The notes beneath the pieces are model-generated. The model ran no database searches and was not told the origin of the DNA. It saw only the letters and a list, made by a program, of their open reading frames with translations. Shown one piece after another: positions 61,914 to 64,000 of a stretch of DNA of 64,000 nt (the first letter of the stretch is position 1; the number at the start of each line of letters is the position of its first letter). This stretch comes from Burkholderia sp. WSM2230 (GTDB lineage Bacteria; Pseudomonadota; Gammaproteobacteria; Burkholderiales; Burkholderiaceae). The translations under genes and the position numbers were made by a program. Where the stretch lies: positions 21,842 to 85,841 of the forward strand of contig NZ_AXAJ01000021.1 in the NCBI RefSeq assembly GCF_000472445.1. Direction: 5' to 3'.

Positions 61914-62804
61914 GTGATACGCAAGGGCCGGCCTTTGTCCGATACCGGACGCAACGCGGACGGCCCGCGTAACGAGGGCAGCGAATCGCCGGACCGTTTG
62001 GGCCCGGCAAATCTGTCCGAGCCATCCGATTCCCCGGATCCATTCGATCCTTTTGAGTCGTTCGACGCGCATGATCGCGCCGCGGGCCGTGGTCCGCGGC
62101 GCGCGCAGTTGCCGGAAACGCAGTCTGGCGAGTCCGCGGAGCCTGTCTATACGCGTTCACGGGGTTCGTCTGGCGCACGCGGTTCGTCCGGCTCGCGCGG
62201 TTCATCACGCTCATCCGGCTCCCGCCACGCCCCCGGCTCGAGCTATGCCTCCGGCTCTCGCCACGCCTCCGGCACTCCTTACGCCTCCGGCGACACCGGC
62301 ACCCCCGGCGACCCCGGGTCCAGTCCGAGCGAAGCCAAAAAATCTCAACGTCCCGCACGCTCCCTCAAAGGGCGCGCGCTCGGCTATCTGTCGCGTCGCG
62401 AGTACAGCCGCAGCGAACTCGCGCGCAAGCTGAAGCCCTTCGTCGAAGAAAACGACTCCCTCGATACGCTGCTCGACACGCTGGAGGCGGAGAACTGGTT
62501 GTCTGATTCGCGGTTCGCCGAAAGCCTTATCCATCGCCGCTCGTCGCGGCTCGGCGCAAGCCGGATCGTCGGCGAATTGAAGCAGCACGCGGTGGATCAG
62601 GCGCTGGTCGAGGAGGCGAGCGCTCAGCTGCGCCAAACCGAACTGGCGCGCGCTCAGGCTGTCTGGCGCAAGAAATTCGGTCAACTTCCTGAAACCCCGG
62701 CTGAGCGCGCGAAGCAGGCGCGCTTTCTTGCGTCGCGCGGTTTTTCGGCCGCGACGATCGGCAAAATTCTCAAAGGCATCGACGAAGAATGGAGCGGCGA
62801 ATAG
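61914..62804 (+). CDS. recX: RecA regulator RecX with a long low-complexity N-terminus
   Basis: A 296-residue protein. Residues 1-146 are Ser/Gly/Pro/Arg-rich with short repeats (81-135), encoded by tandem DNA repeats. The RecX fold starts near residue 148 (RSLKGRALGYLSRREYSRSELARKL) and continues with LEAENWLSDSRFAESLI and RFLASRGFSAATIGKILKG. RecX restrains RecA filaments. GTG at 61914 is seven bases after recA; internal starts near residue 149 are not ATG, so the long form is preferred but not certain. Confidence 0.88.
   Translation: MIRKGRPLSDTGRNADGPRNEGSESPDRLGPANLSEPSDSPDPFDPFESFDAHDRAAGRGPRRAQLPETQSGESAEPVYTRSRGSSGARGSSGSRGSSRSSGSRHAPGSSYASGSRHASGTPYASGDTGTPGDPGSSPSEAKKSQRPARSLKGRALGYLSRREYSRSELARKLKPFVEENDSLDTLLDTLEAENWLSDSRFAESLIHRRSSRLGASRIVGELKQHAVDQALVEEASAQLRQTELARAQAVWRKKFGQLPETPAERAKQARFLASRGFSAATIGKILKGIDEEWSGE
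62154..62318 (+). repeat. Repeat-rich segment inside recX
   Basis: Imperfect tandem copies of GGTTCGTC(C/T)GGCTCGCGC and of GCCTCCGGCTCTCGCCAC-type units lie within the coding frame and specify GSSGSRGSS and YASGSRHASG. Slippage in the DNA could change the length of the tail. Confidence 0.6.
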
Positions 62805-62889
62805 TGAGTGGGGCAATAGCGGGGCAATGGCGGCAAAGCGTGCCGCCCGCGGTGGCGAGCCACTGCGGCCCCGCGCCCGCCATCCCGGC

Positions 62890-62935
62890 CATAACCCCAC
62901 CTATAACCACGCCTATAACCACGCCTATAACCGGC
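62890..62935. repeat. 12-base tandem repeat in the recX-DUF2889 gap
   Basis: Units of ACCACGCCTATA repeat about three and a half times (with a first ACCCCACCTATA), between recX and the DUF2889 gene. No coding or RNA role is seen. Confidence 0.7.
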
Positions 62936-63024
62936 CGGAGGCCGTTCCCGCCGCATTCCGGGCTGTCTCAAATACCCAGTATGCTAAAATTCACGCGTTT
63001 TCCAATTCGGCCTTTCCTTTCCGC

Positions 63025-63729
63025 ATGCCGCTTTCCCCGCCAGTGTCCCGTCAATTGCGCCATCGCCGCGCAATCAGAGCGGAAGCTTATGAGCGAGAGG
63101 ATGGCCTGTGGGATGTGGAAGCGTGCCTGACCGACGAAAAGCCACGCGACGTGGTGCTTGCGTCGGGCGTCCGGCCCAATGGTCAACCGATCCATGAACT
63201 CTGGCTTCGCATCACCATCGATCGCAAGCTCAATGTCGTCGACGCCGAGGCGTCGTCCGACTGGGTGCCCTATCCTGGGCTCTGCCAAGCCAGCAATCCC
63301 GCCTACCGTGCCCTCATCGGGCTCAATCTGTTCCACAACTTCCGTCGCGATGCTGCCCGTTTGCTGGCCGGCACGGCCGGTTGCACGCATCTCACCGAGT
63401 TGTGCGCGATCCTGCCGACCGCCGCGATCCAGGCGTTCGCCGGCGACGTATGGAACACCGGTGACGACGCGCGAGGCGCGAATGGCAGTTCAGAAAACGG
63501 TTCGACCGGCGGCAACGCCGAACCTTTAAACGATAAACCGCCATTCCAGTTGGGACGCTGCCAAGCGCTGCGTTTCAACGGGGAGGCAGTGCAGAAGTTT
63601 TACCCGCGCTGGTATGGCCATGCGCCACGCCCAGCTGACCGCCCGGCATCGCCAGACAACGGGGCGGCCCGCCACGAAGGCAGGGGCAATGTGCCCGGCA
63701 TGTTGGACGGTAGCGGAAGCGATGTTTAA
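63025..63729 (+). CDS. DUF2889 family protein
   Basis: A 234-residue protein. The DUF2889 core is HRRAIRAEAYEREDGLWDVEACLTDEKP..GVRPNGQPIHELWLRITID and AGTAGCTHLTELCAILPTAAIQAFAGDVW, with conserved His and Cys in GCTHLTEL. The function is unknown. The C-terminal part is Gly/Asn/Ser-rich. ATG 63025 begins MPLSPPVSRQLRHRR. It sits between recX and sucC, an arrangement I recognise from Burkholderia genomes. Confidence 0.85.
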   Translation: MPLSPPVSRQLRHRRAIRAEAYEREDGLWDVEACLTDEKPRDVVLASGVRPNGQPIHELWLRITIDRKLNVVDAEASSDWVPYPGLCQASNPAYRALIGLNLFHNFRRDAARLLAGTAGCTHLTELCAILPTAAIQAFAGDVWNTGDDARGANGSSENGSTGGNAEPLNDKPPFQLGRCQALRFNGEAVQKFYPRWYGHAPRPADRPASPDNGAARHEGRGNVPGMLDGSGSDV

Positions 63730-63758
63730 TCCAACTCTCAGACTGAAGGGAATCACGC

Positions 63759-64000
63759 ATGAAGATTCACGAGTACCAGGGTAAGGAAATCCTGCGGAAA
63801 TTCGGCGTCGCGGTACCGCGCGGCAAGCCGGTCTTCTCGGTGGATGATGCGGTCAAGGCCGCGGAAGAGCTCGGCGGCCCGGTTTGGGTCGTGAAGGCTC
63901 AGATCCACGCGGGTGGCCGTGGCAAGGGCGGTGGCGTGAAGGTTGCCAAGTCGCTGGACCAGGTTCGCGAGTACGCGAACCAGATCCTCGGCATGCAGCT
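63759..64000 (+). CDS. sucC: Succinate-CoA ligase beta subunit (partial, cut by window end)
   Basis: The first 80 codons of the ADP-forming beta subunit of the TCA cycle. The start MKIHEYQGKEILRKFGVAVP and the ATP-grasp region GPVWVVKAQIHAGGRGKGGGVKVAK are diagnostic. AAGGGAA precedes the ATG. The gene continues past 64000 and would be followed by sucD in the usual order. Confidence 0.97.
   Translation, partial: MKIHEYQGKEILRKFGVAVPRGKPVFSVDDAVKAAEELGGPVWVVKAQIHAGGRGKGGGVKVAKSLDQVREYANQILGMQ

Overview
The window is a GC-rich (clearly above 60% G+C by eye) chromosomal segment of a betaproteobacterium, most likely Burkholderia or Paraburkholderia. The support is gene order and product type: recA-recX-DUF2889-sucC, pepP-ubiH/dusB-fis-purH/ruvCAB, miaB-phoH-ybeY-corC-lnt, glpD-glpK-glpF with a GlpR regulator, rplM-rpsI-erpA, and an FMN riboswitch ahead of ribB. 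Nearly every gene is core or conserved. I see no insertion sequence, prophage, CRISPR array, rRNA operon or restriction/defence island. The species call is inference from content; no database was searched.

Layout. 0-9.4 kb: pyrC, a DUF3025 gene whose reading frame runs into the RNase P RNA gene rnpB, an OsmC-type peroxidase, a candidate small RNA with a looped-out anti-Shine-Dalgarno sequence, rplM-rpsI, erpA, anmK, tyrS, dtd and a histidine phosphatase. 9.5-20 kb, almost all on the minus strand: an MpaB-family oxygenase, ruvB-ruvA-ruvC, purH, fis-dusB and ubiH-pepP. 20-29 kb: a GST-like protein, a lipoprotein M48 protease, then lnt-corC and chaC-ybeY-phoH-miaB. 29-34 kb: a LysR regulator divergent from a VOC protein and an MFS exporter, an XRE-cupin regulator, the FMN riboswitch with ribB, and a HAD phosphatase. 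34-42.6 kb: the glycerol locus glpF-glpK-glpD with a GlpR-type operator and glpR, two small orphan genes, and a gamma-glutamyltransferase-like gene. 43-51 kb: a di-iron ferritin-like protein, a PPOX-type flavin-fold protein, rhlE, a hemolysin III protein, a two-gene cytochrome c operon and copC-copD. 51.5-55.7 kb: galactonate dehydratase divergent from a FadR-family regulator that seems to lack a standard start codon, and a DHA2 drug exporter divergent from a MarR regulator. 56-64 kb: tRNA-Met, an MHS-family symporter, a two-component system, recA behind a perfect SOS box, recX, a DUF2889 gene and the first part of sucC.

How the genes fit together. DNA repair and recombination (ruvABC, recA, recX), translation and RNA processing (rnpB, rplM, rpsI, tyrS, dtd, dusB, miaB, ybeY, rhlE, tRNA-Met) and envelope maintenance (lnt, corC, M48 protease, anmK) dominate. 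Local regulation can be read from DNA in several places: near-perfect or perfect palindromes lie between divergent regulator/target pairs at 29.7, 52.8 and 55.1 kb, a GlpR-like box lies at 38.57 kb, and a LexA box at 60.74 kb.

The points most worth following up are the candidate sRNA at 3554-3643, the DUF3025/rnpB overlap, the probable ATT start of the FadR-family regulator, the altered NPA motifs of the glycerol facilitator, the low-complexity insertions in UbiH and RecX, and short tandem repeats in several gene gaps. I did not find a convincing wholly new multi-gene system.
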